NCBI GenBank assembly: GCA_022616105.1
Contig: JAKEFL010000231.1
Location: 1-42,265, forward strand
Direction of reading: 5' to 3'
DNA from: Anaerolineae bacterium
Lineage (GTDB): Bacteria; Chloroflexota; Anaerolineae; Anaerolineales; Villigracilaceae
DNA: 42,265 nucleotides
The position numbers and the translations under genes were made by a program. A model generated the notes under the pieces. That model saw nothing but the letters and a program-made list of their open reading frames with translations. It was not told the DNA's origin and made no database searches. The first letter of the stretch is position 1. Each line of letters opens with the position of its first letter. This document shows, piece after piece, positions 41,006 to 42,265 of the stretch.

Positions 41006-41047
41006 AACTTCCCCAATCATGGTAGTAATGCCATGATTGGGGAAGTT
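41006..41047 (+). terminator. 17-bp hairpin after the lipoprotein gene
   Basis: AACTTCCCCAATCATGG (41006-41022) and its perfect complement (41031-41047) enclose TAGTAATG. ACTTTTT follows, so it can act as an intrinsic terminator. The core GGTAGTAATGCC resembles the loop of the hairpin at 40021. Confidence 0.75.
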
Positions 41048-41071
41048 ACTTTTTAAAATGTTTCAAATAGG

Positions 41072-41269
41072 AATAAACTACGGAGTGGCTAAAAGGGTGG
41101 GTTGACATCCTCCACCACGGAGTACACACACCTGCCCTGGTACGGCTTAAGCCGCACGGTGCCAGGGGAGTTCACAGAGATTGTTAAAGCTTTTCTCCGT
41201 GCTCTCTGTGCACTCAGTGGATAAATCTTTGGACAAGCCCACAACATTAGCCACTCCCTAATAAACTAC
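41072..41269 (+). mobile_element. MITE-like element with flanking direct repeats
   Basis: GGAGTGGCTAA (41082-41092) and TTAGCCACTCC (41247-41257) are 11-bp perfect terminal inverted repeats about 176 bp apart. AATAAACTAC occurs immediately outside on both sides (41072-41081 and 41260-41269), like a 9-10 bp target-site duplication. Inside is a hairpin (CCCTGGTACGGCTTAAGCCG, GTGCCAGGG) and TTCACAGAGA / CTCTCTGTGCACTCAGTGG words. It has no coding capacity. The family of the mobilising transposase is unknown. Confidence 0.7.
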
Positions 41270-41348
41270 CATCTTTTTCTCCCCAATATAAGACCATGCC
41301 TGGCAGGTAATTTTTAACGATCCCAGGCTTTAATCTGGCATACAATCA

Positions 41349-42038
41349 CTACTTCTCAAATATGTATCCAACACCGTGGAGCGTTAGGATATAACGCGGG
41401 CTTCTGGTATCTTCACCAAGTTTTCTTCGGAGATGTGAGATATATACATGAACATAGTCCATGCTTCCACGATATTCATTTCCCCAAACATTACTAAGGA
41501 TCTGTTCGAAAGTTAAGACCTTACCTGCGTTACGCGCAAGATAAGTCAACAACCGGAACTCAACAGGGGTTAATTTTATCCTTTTGCCATGTAACAAGAC
41601 ATCGCGTCTTTCAACGTCAATGGTCAGGTCACCGTTGTTGTAATTAAAAGGGTCACTCTGGGATTTAAGATTTTCACTGCGACGCAGGACTGTTTTGGCT
41701 CGGGCAAGCAGAACCTCTGCATTGAAAGGTTTTGATAGGAAATCATCCGCGCCGGCATCCAACCCGCGTAACATTTCCTGTTCATGGTTCAAGGCTGTTA
41801 GCATGATAAGCGGAGTATCCGAAACCTGTCTAATTCTTTGACAGACCTCGAACCCGTTCATCCCTGGCATCATTACATCTAAAATGATCAGATCAGGATG
41901 ATAGGTAAAGAGTTTACTAACACCTTCCATGCCATCACGAGCTGTCATAACTTGAGCTCCTTCCTTTTTAAAAATGACGGAAGCCAGTTGAAGGAGATCA
42001 GCGTCATCATCTATGAGAAGCACTTTTGAGTTAATCAT
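41349..42038 (-). CDS. OmpR/PhoB-family response regulator
   Basis: The protein has 229 residues. The receiver domain (1-120) has the acidic pocket IDDD (Asp10-12), phosphoacceptor Asp54 in LIILDVMMPGMNG, Thr81 and Lys103 (LSKPF). A winged-helix Trans_reg_C domain (about 132-228) has KLTPVEFRLLTYLARNAGKV, VHVYISHLRRKLGED and the closing TLHGVGYIFEK. GGAAG precedes the ATG. No histidine kinase is in the window; it may lie to the right (upstream of this gene) or elsewhere. Family members bind tandem 11-bp repeats, so it may control the RND operon 12 kb away, which carries such repeats at 29646. Confidence 0.95.
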   Translation of the reverse strand: MINSKVLLIDDDADLLQLASVIFKKEGAQVMTARDGMEGVSKLFTYHPDLIILDVMMPGMNGFEVCQRIRQVSDTPLIMLTALNHEQEMLRGLDAGADDFLSKPFNAEVLLARAKTVLRRSENLKSQSDPFNYNNGDLTIDVERRDVLLHGKRIKLTPVEFRLLTYLARNAGKVLTFEQILSNVWGNEYRGSMDYVHVYISHLRRKLGEDTRSPRYILTLHGVGYIFEK

Positions 42039-42203
42039 ACTTCCATCAATTTTGGATTAAAAAGGTTGGCTCAAATCTTGTTCCCAGATTCCTGAACGGT
42101 ACTTGTTGCAATAGATATAATATTATAAATCCAGAATGCCCGAAAATCAACAAGCGTTTCTTTCCGGTGTGCACGCAAAACATGTCAGGCAGTTGCTCCC
42201 TGC

Positions 42204-42250
42204 GCCGTCCTCGGCGCAGGATTTACCTGAAAAACGCCGCCGAGGACGGC
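42204..42250 (+). repeat. GC-rich palindromic repeat at the right edge
   Basis: GCCGTCCTCGGCG (42204-42216) pairs with CGCCGAGGACGGC (42238-42250), and each half is itself nearly palindromic. The remaining gap from 42039 holds AT-rich DNA (GATATAATATTATAAATCC near 42110) that may carry the response-regulator promoter on the minus strand. Confidence 0.7.
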
Positions 42251-42265
42251 GGCTTGAGCTTAGGT

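Overview
The window reads as chromosomal DNA of an uncultured-type Anaerolineae bacterium (phylum Chloroflexota). This placement is an inference, with no search run. It rests on moderate GC, a single-polypeptide MetV-MetF next to an AcsE-like methyltransferase, LiaF/DUF5668-type membrane proteins, many lipoproteins, a high density of short palindromic repeats (some inside genes), and no outer-membrane genes beside the RND pumps. No rRNA, tRNA or CRISPR array was seen.

Region 1 (1-9.7 kb) is mainly housekeeping. It holds folC with a coupled downstream copy of its own C-terminal domain (cut by the window edge), a HIT-family protein, DUF503 and a relic of a second DUF503 copy, a YtxH protein, the pantothenate genes panB and panE, a DUF5668 membrane pair, and metVF plus an acsE-like gene for one-carbon and methyl-corrinoid metabolism.

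Region 2 (9.6-19.6 kb) is a surface-glycan locus on the minus strand: a heparinase II/III-like protein, two paralogous WecA/TagO-type sugar-phosphate transferases, an NAD-dependent epimerase and a GT4 glycosyltransferase. A plus-strand cassette splits it. The cassette carries a DNA methyltransferase with a putative restriction endonuclease and a RelE/XRE toxin-antitoxin pair. Two fragments of a lost epimerase paralogue flank the toxin-antitoxin pair and show that an ancestral epimerase-wecA tandem was disrupted.

Region 3 (19.6-29.4 kb) is mixed: DUF3597, a DUF35 Zn-ribbon/OB protein, a SWIM zinc-finger protein, an AbiEi/AbiEii system, recQ, a hypothetical protein and a multi-span membrane protein. 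Two of these genes share a duplicated terminator-promoter module.

Region 4 (29.6-42.0 kb) is the most unusual part. It is a same-strand run of RND permease, ABC ATPase, two ABC-2 permeases (the second fused to an extracellular domain), a 138-residue lipoprotein resembling only the distal end of an RND adaptor, a second RND permease and another lipoprotein. Four 11-bp direct repeats of OmpR/PhoB style lie just upstream of its candidate promoter, and an OmpR-family response regulator is encoded convergently downstream. My best candidate for an undescribed system is this two-RND plus ABC export operon, apparently adapted to a cell with one membrane.

Two patterns cut across the window. Palindromic repeats have inserted in frame in the heparinase-like gene, recQ and probably panE. 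Several genes also have a -10-like hexamer only 6-8 nt before the start codon and no Shine-Dalgarno sequence, which suggests leaderless mRNAs.
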